Source: UBA7985 sp965661545
GTDB taxonomy: Bacteria > Pseudomonadota > Alphaproteobacteria > UBA7985
Reading direction: 5' to 3'
DNA: 64,000 nt
Assembly: GCA_965661545.1 (NCBI GenBank)
Contig: CBFIEF010000013.1
Span: 1 to 64,000, forward strand
Within the stretch, counting starts at the first letter, position 1. Every line of letters starts with the position of its first letter. Positions 15,547 to 25,223 of the stretch are shown piece after piece. Below the pieces are notes generated by a model. The model was not told where the DNA came from, made no database searches, and saw only the letters and a program-made list of their open reading frames with translations. A program made the position numbers and the translations under genes.

Positions 15547-16945
15547 TGAGCAACAAATGCTGTCGTTCCCAAGGACTAATGACCTGCATGAAGGCATCGT
15601 ATTCTTCGAACTTCAGCGCCGCATACATATCGATGAACTTCTGGCCAAGAACCTCGGCCAGCTCATCACTCTTGGTGAACGCATCCAAACCTTCGAGCAA
15701 GGAATAGGGCAAGGCCCGCCCGCCTTCAAAGCCATTGCCGACAACATCCGCCCGCGGCTCAACCCGGTTCTGGATGCCGAGCAATCCCGCCGCTAAGGAT
15801 CCAGCAATCGCCAGATACGGGTTCGTATCGGCCCCAATCAAGCGGTTCTCAACCCGCCGGTTGCGGGGATTGGATCGCGGTACGCGCAAGCCCGTGGTCC
15901 TGTTATCGTAGCCCCATTCCAGATTGATCGGCGCTGACATGTCCGGCACCAATCGGCGGTAGGAATTCACATAGGGCGCCCACAAAGCAGAGGTCGCGTA
16001 GGAATACTGCTGCTGCCCACCGATGAACCAGCGGAACAAGTCGGTCGGCTCCCCATCTTTACCGCTGAAGATATTCTCGCCACTGTCGATCGACTGCACA
16101 GACTGGTGAATGTGCATGGCGTTCCCGGCGTGGCCCTCGATCGGCTTGGCCATGAAGGTGGCATAGCACCCGCAGCGCAGCGCCGCCTCGCGCACGGTGC
16201 GCTTAAAGATGAAGACCTCATCCGCCTTGTTCATCGCGTTACCGTGGACAAGGTTAACCTCCAACTGTGCCGGACCAAATTCCTGAATGATCGTGTCGAT
16301 CTCAACGCCCTGCGCCTCGGCAAAGTCGTAGATGTGATCGATCACAGATTCGTACTCATCAATCCCCTGCATCGAGAACGCCTGATTGGTGCGCTGCGTC
16401 CGGCCCGAGCGGCCTTGAGGCGGCTCCAGTGGCAGATCAGGGTCCGTGTTGGGCTTGGTCAGATAGAACTCCAACTCCGGCGCAACAATCGGCTCCCACC
16501 CCAGATCTTTGTACTGATCCAACACGCGGCGCAGAACCGTGCGGGGGGCAAAGTCGATGGGCTTGCCATCCAGATCCAAAACATCGTGGATCACCTGAAT
16601 CGACGGCACCGTCGCCCACGGCAAGGACGCCGCCGTGTGCAGGTCCGGCTTCAGGATCATGTCCGCGTCTGACCACAGCTCGCTGTGCGGGCTGTCGGCG
16701 TAAGACCCGGTGATCGTCGCGAAGAACACGGATGTGGGCAAGCGCGTCTGTACGCCCTTGAACCACTTGGCTGCTGGCATCACCTTGCCGCGCGCAATCC
16801 CGGCGAAATCAGGCGTATGACACTCAACCTCTTCAACGCCTTTTTCCTTTGCCCATGTCCGCAGTTCACTCATCCGGCCCGAAACCAGATCAGGGGACTC
16901 TTCAAGGGTTATTTCCGGCTCCAAAGACTGGGGAAGCTCGTTCAT
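15539..16945 (-). CDS. puuA: Glutamine-synthetase-like gamma-glutamylpolyamine synthetase
   Basis: The 468-residue protein is in the glutamine synthetase superfamily. Metal/ATP and substrate segments include VAPELEFYL (metal Glu), FGPAQLEVNL, GHAGNAMHIHQSV and NLEWGYDNRTTGLRVP. The N-terminal domain is the short beta-grasp type. With a PuuB-like oxidase directly downstream and an aminotransferase upstream, its likely reaction is ATP-dependent ligation of glutamate to putrescine or another amine, not ammonia assimilation. The ATG at 16945 has GGGAG 7 bases upstream; a GTG directly before it is the alternative. A gamma-glutamyl-methylamide synthetase role is possible but less supported by context. 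Confidence 0.85.
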   Translation of the reverse strand: MNELPQSLEPEITLEESPDLVSGRMSELRTWAKEKGVEEVECHTPDFAGIARGKVMPAAKWFKGVQTRLPTSVFFATITGSYADSPHSELWSDADMILKPDLHTAASLPWATVPSIQVIHDVLDLDGKPIDFAPRTVLRRVLDQYKDLGWEPIVAPELEFYLTKPNTDPDLPLEPPQGRSGRTQRTNQAFSMQGIDEYESVIDHIYDFAEAQGVEIDTIIQEFGPAQLEVNLVHGNAMNKADEVFIFKRTVREAALRCGCYATFMAKPIEGHAGNAMHIHQSVQSIDSGENIFSGKDGEPTDLFRWFIGGQQQYSYATSALWAPYVNSYRRLVPDMSAPINLEWGYDNRTTGLRVPRSNPRNRRVENRLIGADTNPYLAIAGSLAAGLLGIQNRVEPRADVVGNGFEGGRALPYSLLEGLDAFTKSDELAEVLGQKFIDMYAALKFEEYDAFMQVISPWERQHLLLNV

Positions 16946-16966
16946 CACTCATCTCCCACTTATCGC

Positions 16967-18355
16967 TCAGGCCATCTGGTCGGCAACAGCCGCCGCAGTC
17001 AGGTCCAAGGCTTTCCACGCCCGCTCGACCAGCGCATCGATTTCATCGTCTTTGATGATCAACGGCGGACTGCAAACCATGGAATCCCGGACCGCGCGCA
17101 TCACAAGATTGTTCGCAAAACAGTTGTCACGACAAATGCCACCAACCGTTCCGCTGCTCTCAAACCGTCGGCGAGACCCACTCTTGGCGTCCGGCACCAA
17201 CTCAAGCTTGCCCAGCAAACCACAAGTAACGGCCTCACCCACCAGCGGATGATCTCCCAGCGCGCTGAACTTTTCGGCAAAGACACCAGCGGTGTGCGAG
17301 CCAACGCGGTCAACGATGCCTTCACGCTCCAGAATATCGAGATTGGCAATCGCCGCAGCGGCGCTCACCGGGTGGCCGGAATAGGTATAGCCATGGGCAA
17401 ATTCGCCCATCTGCGAAACGCCCTCATAGACATCATCGGTCAGACCAACCCCGCCAATAGGCAGATAGCCACTGCTCAGCCCCTTGGCCATCGCCATCAT
17501 ATCAGGGCGGATGTTGAAGTGATCAGAACCAAACCATTTGCCCAGACGTCCAAAGCCGCAAATCACCTCGTCAGCAACCAACAGTATATCCCGCTCATCG
17601 CAAATCCGCTGGATCTCAGGCCAGTAGGTCTCTGGCGGAATGATCACCCCGCCTGCGCCCTGAATGGGTTCAGCAATAAAGGCCGCAACGCGGTCCTCGC
17701 CGATCTGATCAATCGCCGCTTCCAATTCGCGCGCCCGCATCAAACCAAATTCAGCCGGATCCATGTCGCCGCCCTCATCGTACCAATAGGGCTGGCCAAT
17801 GTGGTGAATATCTGGAATCGGCAAACCACCTTGGGCGTGCATGAAGGCCATGCCGCCCAGTGACGCCGACGCCATAGAAGAGCCGTGATAGGCGTTGTGA
17901 CGGGAAATCATCACCGTCTTGCTCGGCTTGCCCCGTCCGGCCCAATAGGTGCGAGCAAGGCGAATAACCGTGTCGTTGCTGTCTGAACCCGACGTGCCAA
18001 ACATGAACTTGTTGATGCCGTTGGGCGTCAGCGCTCGCAGCTTTTCGGACAGCGCAATCACCGGCGGGTGCGTCGTCTTAAAAAAGGTATTGTAGTACGG
18101 CAGCTGTGACATCTGTCGCGCAGCAGCTTCGCCGATTTCGCTGCGGCCATAGCCTACGTTTACGCACCAAAGCCCCGCCATACCATCTAGGATCTGGTTG
18201 CCTTCACTGTCGCCGATGAATACCCCGCTAGCCGACGTGATAACCCGCAGATCATCCGTGCCCAAAGTATCGTGATCGGTAAACGGATGCATGTGGCTGT
18301 TCAGGTCAGCCTCGCGCATCACATCAGTTGTCGGCAAATTTCCCAAGGAAAGCAT
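16967..18355 (-). CDS. spuC: Class III aminotransferase, putrescine/polyamine-pyruvate type
   Basis: This 462-residue PLP enzyme shows GTSGSDSNDTVIRLARTYW (phosphate-binding), SRHNAYHGSS, LLVADEVICGFGRLGKWFGSDHFNIRPD (Asp that holds the pyridine nitrogen) and MAMAKGLSSGYLPIGGV with the Schiff-base Lys. The overall sequence resembles SpuC/omega-aminotransferases that move an amino group from putrescine or cadaverine to pyruvate. It is the first gene of the polyamine operon; the synthetase-like gene follows 21 bases downstream. The operon thus holds both the gamma-glutamyl route and a direct transaminase route. Beta-alanine or other omega-amino acids are alternative substrates. Confidence 0.83.
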   Translation of the reverse strand: MLSLGNLPTTDVMREADLNSHMHPFTDHDTLGTDDLRVITSASGVFIGDSEGNQILDGMAGLWCVNVGYGRSEIGEAAARQMSQLPYYNTFFKTTHPPVIALSEKLRALTPNGINKFMFGTSGSDSNDTVIRLARTYWAGRGKPSKTVMISRHNAYHGSSMASASLGGMAFMHAQGGLPIPDIHHIGQPYWYDEGGDMDPAEFGLMRARELEAAIDQIGEDRVAAFIAEPIQGAGGVIIPPETYWPEIQRICDERDILLVADEVICGFGRLGKWFGSDHFNIRPDMMAMAKGLSSGYLPIGGVGLTDDVYEGVSQMGEFAHGYTYSGHPVSAAAAIANLDILEREGIVDRVGSHTAGVFAEKFSALGDHPLVGEAVTCGLLGKLELVPDAKSGSRRRFESSGTVGGICRDNCFANNLVMRAVRDSMVCSPPLIIKDDEIDALVERAWKALDLTAAAVADQMA

Positions 18356-18567
18356 AAATGCGGTCCATCACTGTTGAAGGTGCCGACACACTAGGCCCAC
18401 TTTTGAAGGCTTGGAAAGGGCTTGATGGGACGGGCCTGAGCAAAATCATCACTTTTTCGGATTTCAACCCATATCAAGACCACAGAAAGACAAAATGGCC
18501 CCTTGAAAAGCAACGCGTAAAGGAGTCACCTAGTCGCTAGGATATTTATTAAGAGAAAGGGTAAAAA
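18356..18567. promoter_or_regulatory. Divergent promoter region, polyamine operon / 2OG oxygenase
   Basis: This 212-base gap separates genes transcribed away from each other. It becomes AT-rich toward the oxygenase gene, with a small CCTAGTCGCTAGG hairpin near 18529-18541 and AAAGGG before the ATG at 18568. A 60-codon open frame inside it (18358-18540) has no family pattern. No clear operator was seen. Confidence 0.4.
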
Positions 18568-19410
18568 ATGGCGCTCGTCGCAGTTGATTACACCAGTCCA
18601 ACCGCCAAACAAGACTTCGTCCGCTCTCTACGCGAGACCGGCTTTGGCGTGCTCAAGAACCATCCCCTACAGCAAAGCCAGGTCCAGGGCATCTATGATG
18701 ACTGGCGCGCTTTCTTTGGCGAGACGCGCAAGACTGATTTTACGGTGCCCCACAACGGCACCGGCGGGTTTTACCCGCAGACCATGTCTGAGACCGCCAA
18801 GGGCAATACGATCAAGGACATAAAAGAGTTCTTCCACTTCTACCCCGGGGACGTTTGTCCCGAAGACCTCCGTCCCGGTGCGCAGTCCTATCACGAGAAT
18901 GCCATGTCACTGGCCTCCGAGCTGCTGCAGTGGATTGAAGATGAGTCGCCATCGGACGTTGCTAAGCTCTATTCGGAGCCGTTGTCCGACATGATCGAGA
19001 ACAGCCCAAAGCACCTACTGCGGATCCTGCACTACCCGCCGCTGACCGGCGATGAAGAGCCGGCAGCAATCCGCGCTGCGGCCCACGAAGACATCAACCT
19101 GATCACCATCCTCCCCGCCGCCAACGAGCCGGGTTTGCAGGTATTGGCAAGCGATGGGTCGTGGTTGGAAGTGCCCTGTGACTTCGGTAACCTGATCGTC
19201 AATATTGGCGACATGCTGCAAGAAGTATCGGGCGGTTACTTCCCCTCAACCACGCATCGCGTGGTCAATCCAGAAGGCTCCGATAAGACCGTTGGCCGGA
19301 TCAGTATTCCGCTGTTCTGTCATCCGAACCCGGAGACCGTTCTCTCTGAACGCTACACCGCCGACTCCTACTTGCAGGAACGACTGCGCGAGCTGCGCGG
19401 CGAGGCTTAA
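18568..19410 (+). CDS. 2-oxoglutarate/Fe(II)-dependent oxygenase, isopenicillin-N-synthase-like
   Basis: The 280-residue protein has the facial triad H173 and D175 (AAHEDINLITIL) with H230 (STTHRVVNP), and R244 (GRISIPLF) to bind the 2-oxoglutarate carboxylate. The N-terminal FVRSLRETGFGVLKNHPL matches the DIOX_N region of plant-type and IPNS-type oxygenases. Such enzymes hydroxylate or desaturate small molecules in the cytosol. The substrate is unknown. It is divergent from the polyamine operon, so an amine or amino-acid substrate is possible by association only. AAAGGG upstream supports the ATG. Confidence 0.85.
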   Translation: MALVAVDYTSPTAKQDFVRSLRETGFGVLKNHPLQQSQVQGIYDDWRAFFGETRKTDFTVPHNGTGGFYPQTMSETAKGNTIKDIKEFFHFYPGDVCPEDLRPGAQSYHENAMSLASELLQWIEDESPSDVAKLYSEPLSDMIENSPKHLLRILHYPPLTGDEEPAAIRAAAHEDINLITILPAANEPGLQVLASDGSWLEVPCDFGNLIVNIGDMLQEVSGGYFPSTTHRVVNPEGSDKTVGRISIPLFCHPNPETVLSERYTADSYLQERLRELRGEA

Positions 19411-19698
19411 AACGGATCGCGGAACCGCACCGGTCTACACGGATCCGGTTCCGCTTCACCCCTTCGTCATGGGCTGGCGCTCATTGAGTTCTCAAGGGCC
19501 AAAACCTGACCACCCCCACCACCGCTTCACAAAAATTCCGACGACCCTGCGTCATTTTTGACTTGCTTCGAGCATATATATAAAATTCGCTTTGAATTTA
19601 CGTGAATATAGATGTAGATTATGCGATAAATTTCGCAACTTTAGCGTTTCTGTTTTTTAGGCTGAAGTTTGCTGTTCATTTTCAGACGGAGTTCTGTC

Positions 19699-21648
19699 GT
19701 GTCTACATTATCCCAACGGTTGAAGCTTTTCGCGACGCTTGCGCTCGCGCACGTGTCGATGGCGCTGCCCGGCACTGCCCTTTCACAAACCAATGCTGCC
19801 GCTGCGCAGTTCGCTGACTTGCCACAGGCAATGTTGGTTATGGATTTCTCCGGCTCCATGTGGGGCTCGGTGAATGGCGAAGCAAAGTTTCAGGTGCTGA
19901 ACGATATCGTGGATCGAAACTTTGATGAGTGGTCCCAGTCACTCGAGCTTGGCCTGCTGGCCTATGGTCACCGCCGCAAGGGTGACTGTCGCGACATCGC
20001 GCTGGCCTTCCGTCCCGGTGAAGCCCAGTCGCGCACACTGCGGAAGTGGGTCACAAGTCAGCGTCCAGTCGGCAAGACGCCCCTTGGGAATTCTCTGGTG
20101 ACAGCAGCCTCATTCTTCAACAACAAGGGCCAAGACGCGAACCTGATTGTCCTGTCTGATGGTATCGAAAGCTGTGGCGTAGACCCCTGTCGCATCATTC
20201 GTGACCTGCAAGCCAACGGCGCGAAAATCACCGCCCACGTGATTGGCTTTGACTTGAACGCGCGCGACGCTGGCGAAATTCGCTGCATCGCCGATCTGAC
20301 CGGCGGCACCTACGTTGACGCCAACCGTGCGGATCAGCTGATCGACGGGTTCAGGAGGGCGGTGGAGACGATTGCCGTCAAGGATGACGGCGCTGAAAAA
20401 GCTCTGCGCGAAACATTGGACAAGTCGCTGGATGCGCTGCGGGATGCCTCTGATCAACTTGAAGCCGCCAACAAACGCGCAGACGAAGCTTTTGGCGACC
20501 TCTCCGAAGCCCAAGCGGAAATTGGACGACTCACCAGTTTGATCGATGACCGCGACGCCACAATTGAAGACCTGCAAGCCGGTCTTGATGACTGTAACAA
20601 TGAGCTCGCCCGCCTTGCCGCGCTGCTCGAAGATGCCCGCTCAACCATCGATACACAAAACGACGCCCTGCGCGTCGCAGCCGCTGAGAACGACCAGTTG
20701 ACCGACGATCTGGGCACCGCTCAAGCATCGATCGCCAGTTTGGAAGAACAGAACGAACTACAGGACCGTGAAATCGCGCTGCTCGAGGACACTTTGGGCG
20801 AACGCGACAGCACCATCATCCTGCTGGAAGAGGATCTGGCGGCAAGAAATGCCGAAATCCAAGGGCTGGAGCGTGACCTCGATGACGCGAGAGACACGAT
20901 CCTGCTGCTAACCGGCAAGAATGAAGAGCTGCAAGCCATGCTGGACGAAGCCCTGCGCAACCGCCAGCTGACCGTAAGCAGCCTCGACTTCGGCGCCTTT
21001 GCCGGCACAACTGAGCCAGTGGATATCGCAGCACTGGTGGCCGAGCGTGATTCCTACCTCACCGCCCTTCAGACTTTGCGTCAGAACCTTGGTTTTGTGC
21101 TCGATCCGCTAAGCCAGGCGCAGTCCATCGCCAATGCAATCCCGGAAGAAGCAAACCCGGTCGCTGTGCCTGATGAGCTGAACGAGGTCATCATCCTGCT
21201 CGCAACGGGCGTTGAAGGCGAACTGCCCGACCTGCAGTGGAGCTTGCGTGGTGTATCCGATAACGCCGTCGGCGTCCGTGATGCCGGTTCTGGTGCGCGC
21301 ATTCCAATGCCGGCATTCCAAGGCACGTACGAAATCGGCCTGGAACTGCCCGGTTACGAAGCCAACTTAACGGTCAGCAACGACCCAAGCGCGCCGATGA
21401 GCCGTCGGACAAACCTGAGCCTTGGTCGCCTGTCGCTGTCCATGCCGGGCAGCAAAGCCGGCATCTTTTTTGCCACGGTGACCAATCCTGATGGCGAGAC
21501 TGTCGCACGTCAGCCGATTGAAACATCCGGCTCCATGTACCTCAGCCCCGGCATCTACACGGTTCGGGCACAGTCCGAAGACGACGTGGATGAATTTGAG
21601 GTCCAAATCTACGCCGGTAAGGAAAAGGACGTTCCGCTTCGTTTCTAA
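19699..21648 (+). CDS. Exported von Willebrand factor A protein with long coiled coil
   Basis: The likely start is GTG 19699, with GGAG 7 bases upstream, giving 649 residues and a signal peptide that ends near GTALSQ. A vWA domain follows (about residues 40-215) with the MIDAS motif DFSGSMWG, a TPLGNS segment and LSDGIESCG. Residues about 230-430 form an acidic coiled coil rich in repeats such as LEDARSTIDTQNDALRVAAAEND. The last 170 residues contain two beta-rich segments resembling carboxypeptidase-regulatory-like folds (YEIGLELPGYEANL; SPGIYTVRAQSEDD). The protein is probably periplasmic or surface-bound and binds a metal-dependent partner. Function is unknown. A strong terminator follows, so it is monocistronic. 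Confidence 0.8.
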   Translation: MSTLSQRLKLFATLALAHVSMALPGTALSQTNAAAAQFADLPQAMLVMDFSGSMWGSVNGEAKFQVLNDIVDRNFDEWSQSLELGLLAYGHRRKGDCRDIALAFRPGEAQSRTLRKWVTSQRPVGKTPLGNSLVTAASFFNNKGQDANLIVLSDGIESCGVDPCRIIRDLQANGAKITAHVIGFDLNARDAGEIRCIADLTGGTYVDANRADQLIDGFRRAVETIAVKDDGAEKALRETLDKSLDALRDASDQLEAANKRADEAFGDLSEAQAEIGRLTSLIDDRDATIEDLQAGLDDCNNELARLAALLEDARSTIDTQNDALRVAAAENDQLTDDLGTAQASIASLEEQNELQDREIALLEDTLGERDSTIILLEEDLAARNAEIQGLERDLDDARDTILLLTGKNEELQAMLDEALRNRQLTVSSLDFGAFAGTTEPVDIAALVAERDSYLTALQTLRQNLGFVLDPLSQAQSIANAIPEEANPVAVPDELNEVIILLATGVEGELPDLQWSLRGVSDNAVGVRDAGSGARIPMPAFQGTYEIGLELPGYEANLTVSNDPSAPMSRRTNLSLGRLSLSMPGSKAGIFFATVTNPDGETVARQPIETSGSMYLSPGIYTVRAQSEDDVDEFEVQIYAGKEKDVPLRF

Positions 21649-21674
21649 ATCTTAGCATCATCCCGCTCAATTTA

Positions 21675-21708
21675 GGGCCGCCGTGGTAGGAAATGACCAC
21701 GGCGGCCC
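21675..21708 (+). terminator. Intrinsic terminator after the vWA gene
   Basis: Perfect 13-base arms GGGCCGCCGTGGT and ACCACGGCGGCCC with an 8-base loop, followed by TTATTGTTT. Confidence 0.85.
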
Positions 21709-21753
21709 TTATTGTTTGCTGAAGCCGCAATCACAGCATCGGAACACACACCC

Positions 21754-23222
21754 ATGTCCTTTGATCTCGTCAATTCCGTTTTTGCCCTGCTGATCGTGGC
21801 CATCATGGCCGGTGCCATGGTTCTTTTCGTGCTGGACGTGCTGCAAAACGAAGACGCCATCCGACGCAACTATCCGGTGATCGGGCGGTTTCGCGGTCTG
21901 TTCACGACCTTGGGCGAGTTCTTCCGCCAATACTTCTTTGCCATGGACCGAGAAGAGCTGCCGTTTAACCGGGCAGAACGCCATTGGGTGGATCATGCCA
22001 GCGAGGGCGGAAAGAGCACCGTGGCCTTTGGCTCCACCAAGCAAATGAATGCCGTCGGAAACGCGATTTTCGTCAACGCCTCCTTTCCGCCCTTGGACCA
22101 TGAATTCCAAAGCACCCACCCCGCCGTCATCGGACCAGACGCCGCTCAGCCGTTTCACCCCAGCAGCCTGTTCAACATCAGCGGCATGTCATATGGCGCG
22201 ATCTCAGCCCCTGCCATCGAAGCCCTGTCACGCGGCGCGGCCAAGGCCGGGTGCTGGCTGAACACCGGCGAAGGTGCCCTCGCCCCTATGCAAGAGGCCC
22301 CGACGCCGATCTCGTCTTTCAGATCGGGACCGCCAAGTATGGCGTGCAGGCTGATGACGCGCGGATGGATTGGGACAAGCTGCGCACCCTTGCCGCCAAT
22401 CCGCGCATCAAGATGTTCGAGCTGAAACTCGCCCAAGGCGCAAAACCGGGCAAAGGCGGTATCCTGCCAGCGCGAAAAATCACCCAGGCCATCGCCGACG
22501 TGCGCGGAATTCCGAAGGGCCACCCCTCAATCTCCCCCAGCCGCCACACGGACATCGCCAATCACAGCGAACTGCACGCGATGATCGCCCACATGAAGGC
22601 CACCACGGGAAAGCCCGTTGGCATCAAAATTGTGGTTTCCGGCACGGATCTCATCGACGGTCTGGCGGCCAGCGCGGCGGCGTTGGGGCCCGATGGTCTG
22701 CCTGACTTTATCACTGTCGACGGCGGCGACGGCGGCACGGGGGCTTCGCCCATGCCGCTGATGGACAATGTTGGCCTGCCGCTGCGTGAAGCCTTGGTGC
22801 TGGCTGTTAATGCGCTCAACCGCCATGGCCTGCGCGACCGCGTCCGGGTCATCGCCAGCGGTAAACTGGTGACGCCCTCTGGCGTTGCGCTGGCGCTGGC
22901 GACGGGAGCTGACTTTGTGGTTTCCGCGCGGGGCTTCATGTTCGCCTTGGGCTGTATTCAGGCGATGAAGTGCAACAAGAACACCTGCCCCACCGGTATC
23001 ACCACCCACAATCCACGCCTGCAAGAAGGGCTAGACCCCACCGACAAAGCCGAGCGCGTGGCGCAATACGTCGCCAGCATCAATGAAGACGTGGCGACGA
23101 TTGCGCACTCCTGTGGCGTCCCAAAACCGCAAGACTTGGCCCGCAAGCACGTGCGGATCGTCCAGCCTGACGGCACGTCGCGCCCCTTCGCCGACCTCTA
23201 TAATGACGGATCGTTCCATTGA
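21754..23222 (+). pseudogene. FMN-binding glutamate synthase-like protein, frameshifted
   Basis: Two overlapping frames together make one GltB-like protein. The first (from ATG 21754) has an N-terminal membrane helix (VFALLIVAIMAGAMVLFVLDV) and runs into the FMN domain: FNISGMSYGAISAPAIEALSRGAAKAGCWLNTGEGALAP. The second frame (about 22288 to 23222) continues with DADLVFQIGTAKYGV, PARKITQAIADVRGIPKGHPSISP, TVDGGDGGTGASP and CNKNTCPTGI. The switch falls at about 22285-22290, and adding one base there restores a family-like join. Intact relatives have about 500 residues and act with an electron partner of uncertain identity. Either this copy is broken or the base is a sequencing error; the reading quality on both sides favours a recent event. 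Confidence 0.8.
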
Positions 23223-23419
23223 GCCCCTGCCAAGGGCCTGTTTAGGTAAATTTGTCTGCAATTCGCTGAAACAAAGATAAATCGTCTGTTTCACATTCCC
23301 TTAAGAAGGCAAACATTCGGAGAAATTGGCGCAACACAAGGGGGGTAGAAAGCATCTCGTCAACACGGGGACGACAGTGTCCGCGATGAACTTCAACGAC
23401 GAAACAAGGCTCAAAACCC

Positions 23420-24253
23420 ATGAAACTCCTAGCTTCCTTCTCCAAACTCGCCGCAGCCTCCCTCCTCGCCCTCACGGGTGCTGCAACCGCTTCCGCTGAT
23501 CTCTCGGATCTGCGCGGGACATGGATCAACGTCGACGACAATACACGCGGCATCACCAAAGTCGTCATTGGCGGCTCCGGCTCCGTGGTTTCCCTGTCAG
23601 CGTGGGGATCCTGCTCGCCCAGCGATTGCGTTTGGGGCGAAGTCCCCGCAAGCCCACTGTCCAGCAGCGTCAGCGCGGCGCCAGAGAGCGCGGATCGCAT
23701 CGTTGCGGTCTATGAAAAGTCCTACAAGATGTCGATTTTGAACGCTTATCGCTCCGGCAATAAACTGATTGTCGATAACGCCACGGACTTCAAAGATAAC
23801 CGCACCGACACCTTTAACAGCTACACGTTCAAGCGCCTGCCTGTCTTCATCAACCCCAACCTTGTCCCCGTGCTGCCGATGCTCGACATCAGCCTGATGC
23901 AGCCCATGACCAACCTCGACCGGATCGAAGGCGCGTGGAAGAACGTAGACCCCAACACCCGTGGGATCTCCAAACTCAGAGTCGCCGTCGCAGGCGCGGA
24001 TGTTGATGTTCAGGCTTGGGGCTCGTGCTCCCCGACGGATTGCGACTGGGGCTGGACCGATGCAACGCCCCTGACCACCAGCGTGAGCCAAAACCCGGTA
24101 AACGCCAACTCCATCCTCGCAACATGGGAGTCCAGCATCGCGACGCGCCGAGCGATCATGACACGCGGCGGAACCATGCTGACGGTACAAGTCACAACGA
24201 CCTACAAAGACAACCGTTCGGACCGGTTCAACACCTACGTTTTCGTGAAATAG
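23420..24253 (+). CDS. Secreted protein with two tandem AWGSCSP-x-DC domains
   Basis: The 277-residue protein has a signal peptide ending near TASADLSD. Two homologous domains follow, at about 29-138 and 167-277. Each starts G-x-W-x-NVD-x-x-TRGI-x-K, has AWGSCSP(S/T)DC-x-WG in the middle and ends with a FKDNR/YKDNR..(F)N(S/T)Y-x-F strand. The paired cysteines (C64/C70 and C203/C208) probably form one disulfide per domain outside the cytosol. I know this pattern from secreted proteins of several phyla but not its function. The gene stands alone between terminators. The 197-base region before it shows no other gene. Confidence 0.75.
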   Translation: MKLLASFSKLAAASLLALTGAATASADLSDLRGTWINVDDNTRGITKVVIGGSGSVVSLSAWGSCSPSDCVWGEVPASPLSSSVSAAPESADRIVAVYEKSYKMSILNAYRSGNKLIVDNATDFKDNRTDTFNSYTFKRLPVFINPNLVPVLPMLDISLMQPMTNLDRIEGAWKNVDPNTRGISKLRVAVAGADVDVQAWGSCSPTDCDWGWTDATPLTTSVSQNPVNANSILATWESSIATRRAIMTRGGTMLTVQVTTTYKDNRSDRFNTYVFVK

Positions 24254-24277
24254 ACGTTCAGACGCTATTCATCGATC

Positions 24278-24304
24278 AAGGGGCGCTCCGGCGTCCCTTT
24301 TTTC
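24278..24304. terminator. Intrinsic terminator between the secreted protein gene and glpX
   Basis: A 9-base stem AAGGGGCGC / GCGTCCCTT (one G-T pair) with a TCCG loop is followed by TTTTTT on the plus strand. The glpX stop lies 2 bases beyond, so it mainly serves the plus-strand gene. Confidence 0.75.
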
Positions 24305-24305
24305 G

Positions 24306-25223
24306 TTACAGAGCAACAAGCCGACGGGTAACGCCCCTGTCGGGGGCGATGGTTAAGATGTCCGCGTGGGTCTGCGTTGGACCTGCGAGAACGTCACTCG
24401 TAACCCCGGCAAGGATCAACCGGGCATCGGGCGAAGCCAGATCGTCCAGACTGTAAATCCGGTTCAAATCGCGAACACCAATCGCTTCGGCCCGCCCGCG
24501 TTCGGCATCATCGCGGAACAGCAGGCGACCCACCATCGAACCGCCCACAGCCTGCAAGCCCGCTGCGGCCAACACGCCTTCTGGCGCACCGCCACTGCCG
24601 ATATAGACATCAAACGGCGGCTGGCCGCTTGGGTCTGGCAAGCACGTTTGCAGCGCGCCCATGACGTCGCCTTCGTCGATCCGGTGCAAAGCAGCGCCCG
24701 CTGCTTCCGCCGCTTGGGCAAGGGCCGCGTGTCGAGCTCGGTCGAGCATGACCACACGCAAGCGGCGGTCCCGCGCCTGTTCGCTGAGCCGCTTCAGAAC
24801 CTCCACCAAGGGCCGATCAAGGTCTTCGGCATCGACCGTAAAGCCCGGTCCAACAGCCAATTTCTGCATGTAGACATCAGGCGCGTGCAGCAGCCCGCCA
24901 CGCGGGGCAAAAGCTGCAACGCACAGCGCGCCGGGACGGTCTTCGGCGGCTAAAGTCGTGCCTTCGAGCGGGTCAACGGCGATATCCACCGCCGGACCCT
25001 CACCTGCGCCCACTTCTTCGCCGATGTACAGCATGGGGGCTTCGTCGCGCTCGCCTTCGCCAATGACAATGCGGCCCGCCATCGGCGCGGCGGCGAAGCT
25101 GGCGCGCATGGCCTCGACCGCGGCGGCATCAGCGGCCTCTTTATCGCCCTGTCCTACCCACGGCTGACAGGCCAAAGCCGCGTGCGCGCAGGCGCGTTCA
25201 AAGTACGGAGTTAGGGCTTTCAT
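24306..25223 (-). CDS. glpX: Class II fructose-1,6-bisphosphatase
   Basis: The 305-residue protein matches GlpX: GDKEAADAAAVEAMR, GRIVIGEGERDEAPMLYIGE (metal Glu), VDIAVDPLEGTT and IGSGGAPEGVLAAAGLQAVGG. It removes the C1 phosphate of fructose-1,6-bisphosphate in gluconeogenesis. It is slightly shorter than the usual 320-335 residues but has all motifs. Its ATG overlaps the aldolase stop by 4 bases (ATGA), so fba-glpX form one gluconeogenic unit. A sedoheptulose-bisphosphatase side role is possible. Confidence 0.93.
   Translation of the reverse strand: MKALTPYFERACAHAALACQPWVGQGDKEAADAAAVEAMRASFAAAPMAGRIVIGEGERDEAPMLYIGEEVGAGEGPAVDIAVDPLEGTTLAAEDRPGALCVAAFAPRGGLLHAPDVYMQKLAVGPGFTVDAEDLDRPLVEVLKRLSEQARDRRLRVVMLDRARHAALAQAAEAAGAALHRIDEGDVMGALQTCLPDPSGQPPFDVYIGSGGAPEGVLAAAGLQAVGGSMVGRLLFRDDAERGRAEAIGVRDLNRIYSLDDLASPDARLILAGVTSDVLAGPTQTHADILTIAPDRGVTRRLVAL

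Noticed and set aside
16685..17863. 392-codon plus-strand frame
   Set aside because: Antisense to the glutamine-synthetase-like and aminotransferase genes, whose motifs are clear.
18358..18540. Possible 60-residue small gene
   Set aside because: It occupies the divergent promoter region, has no ribosome site and no family pattern.
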